Shown here: positions 1-12,163 of the stretch, one piece after another
Position numbering within the stretch: position 1 is the stretch's first letter
Layout: each line of letters opens with the position of its first letter
Assembly (NCBI RefSeq): GCF_040436345.1
Contig: NC_133232.1
Span: 26,876,315 to 26,940,314 of the forward strand
Direction: 5' to 3'
From: Pagrus major
Lineage: Eukaryota; Chordata; Actinopteri; Spariformes; Sparidae
DNA: 64,000 bases
The notes under the pieces: model-generated
Told to the model about the DNA's origin: nothing
What the model saw: only the letters and a program-made list of their open reading frames with translations
The model's database searches: none
Program-made: the position numbers and the translations under genes

Positions 1-813
1 GTGCTCCTGTGTGTATGCGTGTGTGTGTGTGTGTGTGTGTTACAGAGGATTGTGTCTTATAATCTTGATTTTGTTTGGACATTACCAACACGATTGGGGT
101 TGAACCTGATAAATCCTCATTGATTTATGACTAATCATGGGACACTGGGGGGGGGTGGAGTGTGACTGATAATTGTTTGCATCGTGCTGACTAATGTGTG
201 GCCCGGGGGCTTTTGGTGTGCTTTAACACTCGACACAGCTGTCATCAAGACCGCTGCCTCACACAGACAGAGCTGATTGCATTAATGCTGTATGTTGAAA
301 TGTATGAGGTCCCGGTCTGTCTGACAACACAGTCCAATCACCAACTCAGGTTTGCTGTTAACATGGCCATCTGTTGCCATGGTGACAGGGTCAGCAGCGT
401 GGGTCAGTGAAAATGAATGGGCCTGTTATCCATTTCCTGTTGTTTTTTGTTAATTTAAGAGCCTCCTTGACTTTGTCGCCTGTTAGTCTGCTAGCAGGCG
501 TTGTCATAGATACATGGTGATGAGAGACCACGTGGGAGGAGAAGAAGATAGCTTGGTTTTATCAACAACTACTGTTTACACAGTTTTTGTGTAATGCTAA
601 ACTAAACTGCAAAAAGCTGAAGATGAAGAAACTAAAGTTCTGTGAAATTTGCTTTTTTTGTGTGTTTTCTTGCATTTTATTGACTAAATAATCAACTTTG
701 AAAGTTTTGCTGATTTGCAGCCCTCTGCATGACTGTTAGGTCATGAAAAGCTATGCTGTATTGTTGGTCTTGTTGGTTTGGGATTTTTTTTTTACCGTTC
801 AGTTTACTTTCAG

Positions 814-3800
814 GGCATGAAAGGTAAAATTGACGAGTACAGCGACTCTGACGAAGACCAGCACGATGCCTACCTGGAGAGGATGAAGGCAGAGGGCAAG
901 ATCAGAGAGGAGGGCAACGACAGTGACGAATCAGATGCCGAAAGCGGTGAGTAACAGTCTTAGTATGATAGAAGTAGGAAATACATGTTGAGTTCATGAG
1001 ATCAGTGGGTTTGATCAGAGGCTGTTATGTCCCATTTCACCCTTCAGATGAGTCGTTTAATCCCGGAGAAGAAGATGACGACATTGCGGAAGAGTGAGTG
1101 ACTTTTTGTTAATTTTTCTTTCTGTCACCCTGACTTTGTTTCAACCAGCTGAAGTAACTCCTGGCTTCCTGTCCTGTTTTCTCCATATCTGTCAATCAGG
1201 TACGACAGCAATGCCTCTGCAAGCGACAGTAGTGAAGATGGGGACGATAGTGAGGATGAGAGCGCGAAGAAGAAGAAGGCAAAGAAAGCCAAACCGGTTA
1301 AGGAGAAAAAAGAAAGGAAACCACGGAAAGAGGTAAGTCAACAGGAAGAAGACGAGAGAAATATCAGGCTGTAAGGAAGATTCAATCAGAAACGTTTGTG
1401 TTTTTCTTGAAAGGATGCCCCTAGTATTGAAAGTAGCTGTACAGTATATATTAACTTGGATCACTGCACATATTTACCCGTTGATTTCCTTTATTTTCTA
1501 CCATAGAAGAAGAAGAAGCAGAAAGACACTGGCGGCCCCAAGAGGCCCATGAGTGCCTACATGCTGTGGCTCAACTCTAGCCGCGAGCGGATTAAGTCTG
1601 AGAACCCGGGCATCTCCATCACAGAGATATCCAAGAAGGCCGGAGAGATGTGGAGACAACTGGGCAAAGACGAGAAGGAGGTGAGGAGATAGAACAAGGA
1701 GGACGAGACAGAATAAGATTTACTCCTCTGCCCTCACAACACTAGAGAGAGTATGTGTTCAAGGAGTATGGCTGTGACCATAGAACAATATATGTAAAAG
1801 CTGTATGTCGGATCAGTTCAATTAAAATAGATTTGCTTTGCTAAGCTTTCGTTTTATTAATTTAAAATTCAAACTTGAGTTTTAACTGTATTCTTTGCAC
1901 TCATTGTTTCTCAGCGTGACACAAACATTGTGTCTGAGTAACCTAAAACACTTTCTTTATGTAACTCAAAATTGAAAATGAACCGAATTAAATCAAGTCA
2001 TTTGATGTCATATTCGTATCAACACTGTTTGCTGCAAGGATAATTTTCTCTTATCGTTGTTAGTCTATTTGGTCTCGGAGTCTTCTGTGAGTCTGGGGAT
2101 TTTCTTTAGAGTTAAAATGTATACAAGTATCTTGCAATAGGTTATATTTTAAATCAGAGAAAAAGAAATTAAGTTGATGTAGTGTATAAAAGGCATTTAG
2201 CTGAAAGTTATTTGCTCCCTCCAGGTTATGCTTTGTCATGACTGCCAACATGCCCGAATCTTTCACCTACGTCCGAAGCAAGCCTAGCCTTATCTTATGT
2301 CTAAAGCAAAAAAGACAACATATTATAATGTGCAGTCTTTGTCCCATGATGTTTGTTTCATTCTTCTGCTTTACACTTGACTGCCTCTCTGTCATCTTCA
2401 GGAGTGGGACACGAAGGCTGCAGAGGCCAAGAGGGACTATGATAAAGCAAAGAAGGAGTACAAAGAGAGTGGTGGAGGATCAACCTCGGTTTCCAAGAAG
2501 TAAGGCTCGCAACACAAAACAACACAGCTTTTTTTTCCCCTTGTTGCAACCTGTCTCAATTATATGCACCTTTTTTTTTTTTTCTCCCAACTCTTCACCC
2601 GTTAGGGAGAGTAAAAAATCTGCTGGTAAAAAGGATGACAAAAAGAGGAAGTCTGCAGGAGGAGATAAGGACAAGGAGCGAGGTGGCAACGACAGCTTCA
2701 AGAGTCGAGAGTTCATCGAGACGAGCGAGAGTTCATCGGACTCGGACCACAAGAGCAAGTCCAAGAGGAAGAAGGTAAAGGCAGTAATGGTTATTGTGAT
2801 TATCTGCAGCAAAATCCATTAGCATATTCATCCTGTCCATCTCTGTGACAGCACTTGCTGCAGTGAGTCAGTTTTCTGGATATCAGTTTATTTGTATTAA
2901 TACACGCATTAGGGAGCTGCATTGTTCTCCACCACTAGCTGTTACAAAATGTCTTATAATTGTTTCTGACGAGCAGGTTTCCATTATATTCTAGTGCTGG
3001 ACAGTATAACCAACAAAGTAAACACCCACAGTGTGGTTCAGGTGGTTGTTTGCTTGCAGTATTGACATAAGTGCACTAAAACAATGTGTGGTAGTATTAA
3101 ACTCTAGTTGAGGACAGCAACACTACGATATACTGTAGCTGAAAAACAGCTAAAGAGCTTTTTTGTGTCATTTGGAAAAAAAAAATATTATGAAAGCTTT
3201 TTAGTGAGCAGCCGGTGATTTTATTTTCAAAGTGTTTTATGTTTGAGGGAATCTAGTCGTTCAAAGTGACTGAATGGTTTGAGGAGGAAGAGAGAGGACT
3301 GTTGAAAGAAGCTGACAGCCTGCAGGTCTGATTGAGGGACAGCTGCAGGGGAACCAAACCTAGACTCAAAATAGAAAGCGCTATATAAAAGGTGTCTGAA
3401 GGTCCTTTTTAAAAAGGTATTTGACGAACTGAGAACTCAGAGACTCAAAAATCAAACTTGTGTGGCTGTTCATATACCTAGGTTGACTGCCCAAGTAAAG
3501 CATATGTGTTGGAAACGCTGTACTTACCTGCAATGTTTGAATATGATCAAGGTGATTTGTCCAAAAATCTTTAATTTGATATTAAAAAAAATATTTTGAA
3601 AAGGTTTTGAAAGCGTTTAAGTGTCACCATGGCTACATATCTCCACTATATCATGTGGCTAAATTCATTGATGTGACGCAGCTATAATCAGACCAATCCT
3701 GTTTTTTGTTTTGTTTTTTTTTTCCTTTTATTTTTTTAAAAACAAAACCTATATTGCTATTTGAGAGCTAAATAATCCAGTATATACTGTATGTCAACCC

Positions 3801-3968
3801 TAATGTTATCATGTGAAATGTGGAATAAAAACCATCTTGTTTTTGTTACGTATTACACCCACACATTGTACTGATCTGTTTTTTAAAATATTTTTTCAGC
3901 AGGAATCAGACGAGGAGGAGGAAGAGGCTATGTCCACACCTGCCAGCTCTGAGGAAGAGTCTGACTAA
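814..3968 (+). CDS. ssrp1: SSRP1, FACT complex HMG-box subunit (3' half of gene)
   Basis: Coding exons: 814-946, 1048-1093, 1200-1332, 1507-1680, 2402-2499, 2606-2774 and 3900-3968 (stop TAA 3966-3968). All junctions are GT-AG and phases join, giving 273 residues of the C-terminal part; the N-terminal exons lie left of the window. SSRP1 pairs with SPT16 in the FACT histone chaperone, which loosens nucleosomes during transcription and replication in the nucleus. Visible in order: the motif DEYSDSDEDQHDAYLERM typical of SSRP1, an acidic Ser/Asp/Glu stretch, a Lys-rich linker, one HMG box (from GGPKRPMSAYMLWLN in exon 1507-1680 into EEWDTKAAEAKRDY in the next exon), then a Lys/Ser-rich tail ending EEESD. 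The last intron ends in tandem cagcag, so one Gln may be optional. Fish can have two ssrp1 copies; I cannot say which this is. Confidence 0.95.
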
Positions 3969-4327
3969 ACACACACACTTTAACCCGGCATACACACAAA
4001 CCAAGGACCAAGCATTTATTATCTCCATGTTGAGATCTCACAAATGGGCTGACAGAGTACAAACACATCTTGTGAGGGACTCTGAAAGCTCATGTACTAT
4101 TTGATACGACAGCTCAGTGAAATGGTGGTATACTGGTGTACCACTCTTCCCAGAAATCTTGATGGGGGTTTTTTGTTTCATCTCACCCATGGGGATGGTT
4201 GATGTAGTTTTATAGCAATGAGGAGAGTAGGAGTTATTAGTTGCGAACAGTTTTCGTTCCTCCCGAGTAAAGCATTTACAAACAGGAGTTAAGTGTTTTT
4301 TTGTGTTTTGTCATGTTTTCAGGCTTA

Positions 4328-4337
4328 AATAAATAAA
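4328..4337 (+). terminator. ssrp1: poly(A) signal of ssrp1
   Basis: Two overlapping AATAAA hexamers occur about 360 bp after the ssrp1 stop codon. They are the first good signals downstream, which implies a 3' UTR of roughly 380 bases. A further aataaa follows at about 4350. Confidence 0.6.
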
Positions 4338-4359
4338 TGCATCATTTTTAATAAATCCT

Positions 4360-7300
4360 CACTTTGCTGTTTGTTTTTTGTACGCTGCTTTTCTACACCA
4401 ATTCCCCAAAAAGTTAAGACACTGTAAAACATCATAAAAACAATAATTTGCAAGTGACTGTTCTCAGTACACACATTAATACATTTTACTGTTATTTCCC
4501 ACCACATGAGAGGATGCAACTACTGTATCCACTGTAGTAATGATGCTGGAGCTCAGGGAGATTCCTTCTACATTACCTTACAGAAAAAGCCCAAAAACTG
4601 TCACTGTAGTCATCATACTCTGCACTGTTGTACATCAGATCCATTAAACAGGCGGGTGGTTGGGGAGTGTGTGTTATCAGGGAGAAGTTACATGGAGACC
4701 CTGGTGAATGTTTGAGAGGTTTCACATGGGGCCGAGGTCTAAGTACACAGCGGTTTGTAAAAGGTCTGCTCTACTGGGGTCGAACGGGGTGGTTTTTAAG
4801 AGCCAAACACTACCGGATGTGTGGTTCACCTCAACTTTGACCGTGTTGATGATAAGATACTCTTCCTGCTGCAGTCAGACTGACCGGCTGTCCTGAGAAT
4901 GACCCCCCCCCCAGATTTACTGTCAGTTGCACGTTGTTATATTTTTGACATTAATTTCTGTCTCATGGAGCCATATGAATTGATTTTTGCATTAAGATCC
5001 CCCCGTGACCTCAGTTCCCTTAGTACAGTATGACTGCACATTAAAGTGTGTTTACAAGACTTGAGTACGACTGCGTAGTTTAAAAAAGTAGTGACGCCTT
5101 TTGTGGCTCCAGAAGAAGCTGCGTGTAACCTCATAAGTTGCATCAAGTGAGCTGACTCAGTGGCCAAGTTGCATTGTGGGTAACATAGGCCATGTCCTTT
5201 ATTGATCTATTCAATTGCGACCACTGTCCATGGCCTAAAATGCGATGTAGACCAAAGCCATGTTTCTGAATCTCTCCATTTGTTGTGGGACTGTTAAATC
5301 AAAATACTGCAGTAAATCTCAATTCTGATACCTGAACTTTTTGTATTGGCCAATACTTAGTACCAATCCGACACCAGTGTGTTACAAAACATGCACTTTA
5401 GATGTATTATCAGTGGTACTACAGACCCTGTATGGATGTGCTTGAAGCTACACAGCTTGGTTGCTGTTAACGGATATTGGCTGCTTGTACTGTAAAAAAC
5501 AAATCTGTTAAGTTGCGTTCATGTGTAAAGGACGGCTCTGAGAAGGGCCAGTTTCCAATTACATTGAATTTTGATTAAATTATGTGGTGTTGGATTGGTG
5601 CTTAGATTCGTGTACTCACCGATGCCACTTCCAGCATTTTAGGCAGCATCGGAGGCCTTTCTGAGACGGGTATCATTATCGAAACAACCCTACCTGAGAC
5701 CAAAGTGACTGAGCGACCATCATTCTCATCCCCAGCGCCAAAGTCCAGTCAATGTTTAGTAAATGCAAATGTAGCTGTAGCAGAACTGACAGAGGAAGAC
5801 TGTGTAGGTGCTCCATGTGGTGTGTGCATGTATGCGGTTGCATGCCATCATGTCCTTAATGTTGCGGTTAAAGACGTATTGAGTGTGGATGTGTTTACAT
5901 AGAACCCTTCCGGTTGTATGATGATCACTTTCACGGTGGTTTCACCTTTCACAAAGAAATCCATGCGACGATCTTCCACTCCCTCTTCGAGTCCGTCCAA
6001 TTCTACCATCTGACAAATAGTGTCTCATATTTGTTCGTGTATAGGTTTCACAGTATCATTGTCCATTACAGAAATGCTGTGATAGCCGTTACAGTCACAT
6101 GCAGCCTGAGAGCTTGTTTGTACGTCCAAAACGTGCATGTGTGTTTATGTGTTTCTTGTCTTGTCTTAGGTTACCATTAATTGACCACAAACATAATGGA
6201 CCCACTTAAGAAATGACATAGTCTCCGGGCACATACATCTACACACACGCACGCACGCACACACACTGTCATTGCTTCATTACATTATCTGCCTGATGTG
6301 AGAGACCGTAATGCTGTCCGTGCTTGTGAGTGTATTGAGAAGTGGTCGTATCATATGTCACAGTTATTGCAGTTGTCAATAACGCCACAGTTTGTAATCT
6401 ATTACAATGCATTCATACTTGAGCCTCTTATAGGGGCCTGACAGTATTGAATGAGATGTATTTCTCTGTACTGTTAATGTACAGAAGTGAACATAATGTT
6501 GTTTAATGGAGACATTTATTATGCTTGGATTTGTCTTCACAATTAAAGTCATGACAGCTTCTTCCAAGAAACCTTAAAGGGACCTCAGATGAACCTTATC
6601 CTGGCTGACCTCGAGTCTGTCCTGTCAGTTTTAACGTAAAATGTTCCTGGATGTTAGTGTAATAATAATCATAATAATTACTAGATTGGGATCATACCAG
6701 CCGTGACATCAGTGTGTTCACGTTCAAACCAACGAGTACTACACGAGTACTCAGTACTCATTGGAAGGACCGGGCTTGTCTTTGAACTCGGCCTTCATTT
6801 TAATCTCAGCTACACCTGTAAAGTTGTGTGACTGTATCTTGCACAGTTGTGATGCTATCGTGCTGACAAAATTGACCTCAGACAGACCAATAAAGTGAAA
6901 ACAATACCAGCTGCGTCAGAGTGGACGGGAATGATTTTAACTGGGTTACAGTCATCTGTATATAAACACATTAATATGCAATGACTTAGGGGGAAAAAAG
7001 TGGGTCCTGGTCCAAAATATACAGAATGTTTTGATCTGATAGCAATGTATTTCTGCATATTGACATTTTTACATAAATGCAAAACACGCACAAACATTTT
7101 TGATAAGAATCCCCTGAAGCTGCATCAGCTGGGTCCTCTGTGAGGATCCCATCATGATCAGTTCCTACATGGAGCTGCTCACAACAAGGTCTGTGGGTTA
7201 TCCAGAGTAACTGGTTCATGATTTCTGAAAAGAGACGTTACTGTAGAGTTTTACAAATGTGTTTTTTGCTGCTTTGAGCCTCACAAGCTGAGTGGCAACT

Positions 7301-7900
7301 ACTTCCATTTTAATCAAGAGAAGGCTGACATCTCTGCGGCCAATATCTCCAAAACTCTGCCACTCGCACCAAAATAAATAATAATTTCACTTAATGAAAG
7401 AATATGTTAAAAGCTAAGCAGATTCTTAGAAATGTTCATAACTGATGAGTGACTCTTTGATGAAAACCTCACAAAGTACCAGCTGATGCAACAGTAATGT
7501 ACCTGTATCTTATTCAAGTAACAATCTTTAGGAAGTGTGTGACATCTGACCAGAGTGAATAAATGAAAACTAACTTTTATTCTGTCACATTGATATTAAA
7601 GTCTGTCAAAGAGCCTCGCTGTGAAAGGAACCAAAATAGACTAACCATAACCTAAACTAAGCATCCAAGAAGTGTTAAAAACCCACTGAAAGGATGTCAA
7701 AAACAGTATCTGGAGCAAATCAAAACGGATTCATGTGATATTGATTAATGTTCCTGAATAATTGTGTGTGTTTTCAACTGTACACAGCTGGAATTAGCCA
7801 GAGATGGTGAGAGAAAAGAGGCATGGGAGGTGGGGATTTGTGGTAAAGAAGGCAGGAGAAAGAGGGAGGGACAGAGGGACACGTTCACATCCTCCTCTCG
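4360..7900. other. intergenic region between ssrp1 and p2rx3
   Basis: No exon-like reading frame with splice sites was found; the short ORFs here show no family resemblance and unbiased composition. The stretch holds a decayed dispersed-repeat relic at about 5300-5720 and a (CA)-rich run at 6241-6267. Just upstream of p2rx3 there is a purine-rich tract at about 7800-7880. Confidence 0.55.
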
Positions 7901-7937
7901 TTCATTAGAGTAAAGTAAGGGGAGGTCCAGTTTGTGT

Positions 7938-7943
7938 TATAAA
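7938..7943 (+). promoter_or_regulatory. p2rx3: candidate TATA box of p2rx3
   Basis: TATAAA lies about 224 bp upstream of the p2rx3 start codon, directly followed by a ccaat word. A start site about 25-30 bp downstream would give a 5' UTR of roughly 200 bases that contains one short upstream ORF starting near 8006. This is inferred from position only. Confidence 0.35.
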
Positions 7944-8166
7944 CCAATGAAACAAAGACAGTGAGCTGGAGGAGAGAGACAGTGAGGTTTCACCATCACA
8001 CATCTAATGAAGCAGGTGAACGCAGGTCATTCCAAGGAGCGAAGACCAGTGTGAAGATTAAGACCACATTTACTGTCATTAGAGTCACGAGTGAGTCTTC
8101 ACATTCAGACACTGCACCTGTTGAGGCTGGACTCTCTCACTCTCTGACTTGCAGTGACGAGCAGCC

Positions 8167-11100
8167 ATGGGCTCCTGGGCGTGGGGCTGCATCACCGATT
8201 TCTTCACCTACGAGACGACCAAGTCTGTGGTGGTCAAGAGCTGGTCAGTGGGCATCATCAACCGGATCGTACAGCTGCTCATCATCACATATTTTGTCGG
8301 GTCAGTGGCTCATGTTTGAATTTCATGTTTGCATGTTCTGTGGGGTGATTGGGATTTCTGATTATCTGTCGTCTTCTCTTGTGAAACCATTGATTTTCCC
8401 CAAATGTTTTCATTCACCTCTAATGACATCCTCTACTGAGCTTTCTGCAGCCACACAAACACAACGGAAGTGGTTGGAATTTAATTTATGGGGCTAAACG
8501 CTTTGAAATATCATCATCAAAACTCAACAGCAGCGTGGATTTTCAGAAACGTTTCCCCTGGGACGACTTTCAGATGAAACTGTTTTGTGAAACTGTCTTC
8601 AATTTCCAAATGGCCAGACACCAAGTGGTTATTGATAGAATATGTCTCTATGTATCTCTTTAATTTAAGACAAAAGAAAAGTGAAGTGAAACCAAACACT
8701 GCGCCTCACACACTTAACGTCACCTTTATTAAACTGTCCAAAACTAGATCCTTGACTGAAGTAAGAGTATAAATACAATGGTGCAAAAATACTGTAAAAT
8801 GCATTCAGAATTGTACTTAAGTAAAAGACAGGAAGTATCATCAGCTGAATGTTATCAAAGTACTCAGAAGAATGAATCTTGTCAGTGTTTAGTTTTATGA
8901 GGATTACTGATGATGCATGAATTGGATTTGCTTTTTATTTCAAAAGTTGAATCTTTAAGAATATAACTAGAAACTATAGCTGTTAAATAAATGTGGCGTA
9001 GAACTGAAGATATGAAATCTCCTCAGTACAAGTACAAATATCTCAATATTGTACACAACCTGAGTAAATGTATTTAGTTACTTAAATACCTGCACAAAAG
9101 CTAGAGCAAAGGGGTAAAATGTGACAAAGGTCTCCAGTCACAATCCAATTGGGATTTCTTTTTTAAGTGGAGAAAATCTGCAGGTAGAGTCAGATTTAGT
9201 TTGGACTTGTTTACAATGCAACTACATTTTTAATGGATAGTTTTCTGTCTTTGTCTTTAGGCACCGTGGTGACTCTCCTGTCCAGCATCCAATTTAAAAC
9301 CGGTCCAATTTAAAAAACATGAAACTGACATCCTTGAAAAATCCAGATGGTTGTTTACTATTACTAACACTTACTGCAGAGCCAAAAGCATTTCCAATAT
9401 ACTTAAATATTTTCTTAACCATCTGGATGAACTTTTTTCTGTTTTCTAATCCAAACAAAGATGCTAGTCTGCAATAATAATGTGAACCAAACATTTTCGA
9501 CTTTCCATTATTTTATATTTCCAAACAAAATGATGCTTTAAGATTTTACTGAAAGGTCTGTACCAAACGAACAAGGACATGTAACTTCCAGCCTCCTGGA
9601 TCTGAAATACAGTTACAACTTGGGAAAGTGGCTAAAATACTTTTTTTTTTTTTCTTGGGCGCAACAAACTAAATATTTTCTCATCCAGATAGTTTAAAAA
9701 AAAGTCTTTCCGGGATCTGGAAATACATTAAGGACAGCAGAAAGTGATGTTGAACAACCGTCTGTGTAACAGTGAAACTGAATTTTTTTTTTTTTGTTAT
9801 TTTTATATGAAAGTATATTTTAAAGGTACAGTACACCCCCAAATTTAGAAAAAATACATAGTGGAGTCTCCTCCACTTCAACTCTTGAACTTCTGTTAAA
9901 TCTTTTCTGCTGTGTCCTTTCCTCCTGCAGGTGGGTCTTCATCCACGAGAAAGCTTATCAGACAATCGACACCGGCATCGAGTCCTCGGTAATGACCAAA
10001 GTAAAAGGCTTCGGTTACCATCACAACAGGGTGATGGATGTGGCCGACTACGTCTTCCCCCAGCAGGTGTGTGACCCTGTGAACACACGGTTAATAAGTT
10101 TGACCTTTGACCTTTGGTGCAACCACTGCTTTCAGATTACTATCTTCTTTCATTGTGAAATGCACATTTTGAACATTATGTAGCATCACATCAACATACA
10201 TTACACTCTGCTGTGTTTCAGGGTGCTGGCGTGTTCTGCATCATGACCAAACTCATCATCACCGAAAATCAGTTCCAAGGCAGATGTGCAGAGGTGAGGA
10301 GACACACTGAAATCACCGGTTAACATCAGCTTCACTGGATCTTACTGTTACACCGATTACATTTCATGGGCTTGCTCTGAGCTGTATTACTGAGTTCTTG
10401 GTCTGCTCTCACATTCTAAGGCAGCGTTCTCCTGATAGTTTCTATATCTGCGTTCATGGCCAAGTGTAACTGGGATTTTGCAGTCAGAGCCACCTGCAAG
10501 CCCTTCGATCCATCCTTTAGACTCAGGACCATCTTTAAAAAGCTTCTTTGAAAACATTTCATTAATGTAAATAACTATATTTATTGTATTGTATTTCATT
10601 TGTGTGCCTGATATTACTTATATGGAAAAACTGAAGGGAAGCACACAATTATTCGAGGCAGGTGAGGAAAGATCGTGAACATTTATGCTGAAAAGGACCG
10701 GTGCCTGTCCGGTGTTTTGACCAGCTTTGTGTCACTACAGCCCAGTCTAATGCAAGAACCATCGTTCCAGCTGTGAAATGCTTCTTCAAGTTCCTGTACA
10801 CGCTCACATTTGAGTTTATGTGTGTGTGTTTCAGACTGGTAGGAGGTTCAGTTGTTTCAGAGATGAAGACTGCCACGAGCATTATGGCACCATCCTTGCC
10901 AACGGTGAGTCTACTGTAACTTACTTAGCAAACTATTTTCAAGTGCGCTTGTTATTAATATCCTGATGCACAAGAAAAACTCCATCATCCCTGGTGGAAG
11001 TTTCTTGTTACGCTGAGTCTAGTCCACATGTACACTGGTATATTTCAAGCAAAAACGGTGTTCGTCCAGATGGCCATTCCCGTACACTGGGCATACGCTA

Positions 11101-11863
11101 GAGTTGTAAACAGGCAGCAGATCGTATGCCCCGTGGTTGGTTGCTTCTTTACAGAAAACGTTATGAATGAGGGAGGGAAACGTGACCGCTCTCCACAGAA
11201 TCCTCCCTGAAAATTCAGCCGCTGCTTTTGTTTGTCTTTTCCATCATTGTATTATCAATATCCATTAGTGTCTTTCTAAATATAAACGATACAACATCTT
11301 TCACATCAATGTACAAACTGTAATATTCCTATATCATCACACATACTCTGAGTTCACATTTGCCAGTGATACCACAAACAATGATAGGGCCTAATCAGGA
11401 AGAGAAGAGAAATCTCTGTTTCCGACCTTCCACTGCAAATGGATATCTTCTCCCTGGATGGAGTTTCCCAGAAGGTCAATTTTCAGCTTAAAAACTGTTT
11501 ACATGTGTACGAAAGGCCAAAACGCATAGAAAAAGCTCTGTTTTAAGGAATACCAGTGTACGTGTGGACAGGGCCTAATCCGAAAAGCAGGAACAGCTAA
11601 GGCACAACCAACTTTGCTTCAGTTTGCATTGGTTGTTTTATCTTTAAAGTCAGATACAAGAGCTGCTGGGTAAACACACAGAGTTACTTTTGACTGTTGG
11701 AACATTTCAGAGATGAACAAACAGGCCGCTCACTCTCCTCACCTTCTGTCTCACACACCAGGCGTAATAACAGGTGTTTGCCTCGACGCCTCGAATGACA
11801 CCAAGGGTCAGTGTGAGATTGAGGGATGGTGTCCAGCTGAGAACGATGCTGTAACGATGTAAG

Positions 11864-11906
<43 letters not shown>

Positions 11907-12090
11907 TAGGTATGCCTGTGCACCAGATCAAATAATCAAACACTGGAAGCCTCAATTGTCATCCTCACCCCTTCTTCCCTGTCAACATCCTCCCTAGCGA
12001 ACCGATGCTGGATGTGAACAACTTCACCATCTTCATCAAAAACAGTATTCGTTTTCCGCTCTTCAGTGTCACCAGGTAGGTCACACACAG

Positions 12091-12163
<73 letters not shown>

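Noticed and set aside
1-813. Possible additional ssrp1 exon at the left edge
   Set aside because: No stretch resembles SSRP1 upstream of 814; it reads as intron with a (GT)n run at about 18-40.
7961-8497. 178-codon open frame covering the p2rx3 start
   Set aside because: It begins with GTG, runs through the exon 1 donor in another frame and is a shadow of the true exon; P2X3 sequence is in the other frame.
11965-12160. Open frames of alternating Cys-Val on the minus strand
   Set aside because: Translation of the (CA)n microsatellite, not a gene.
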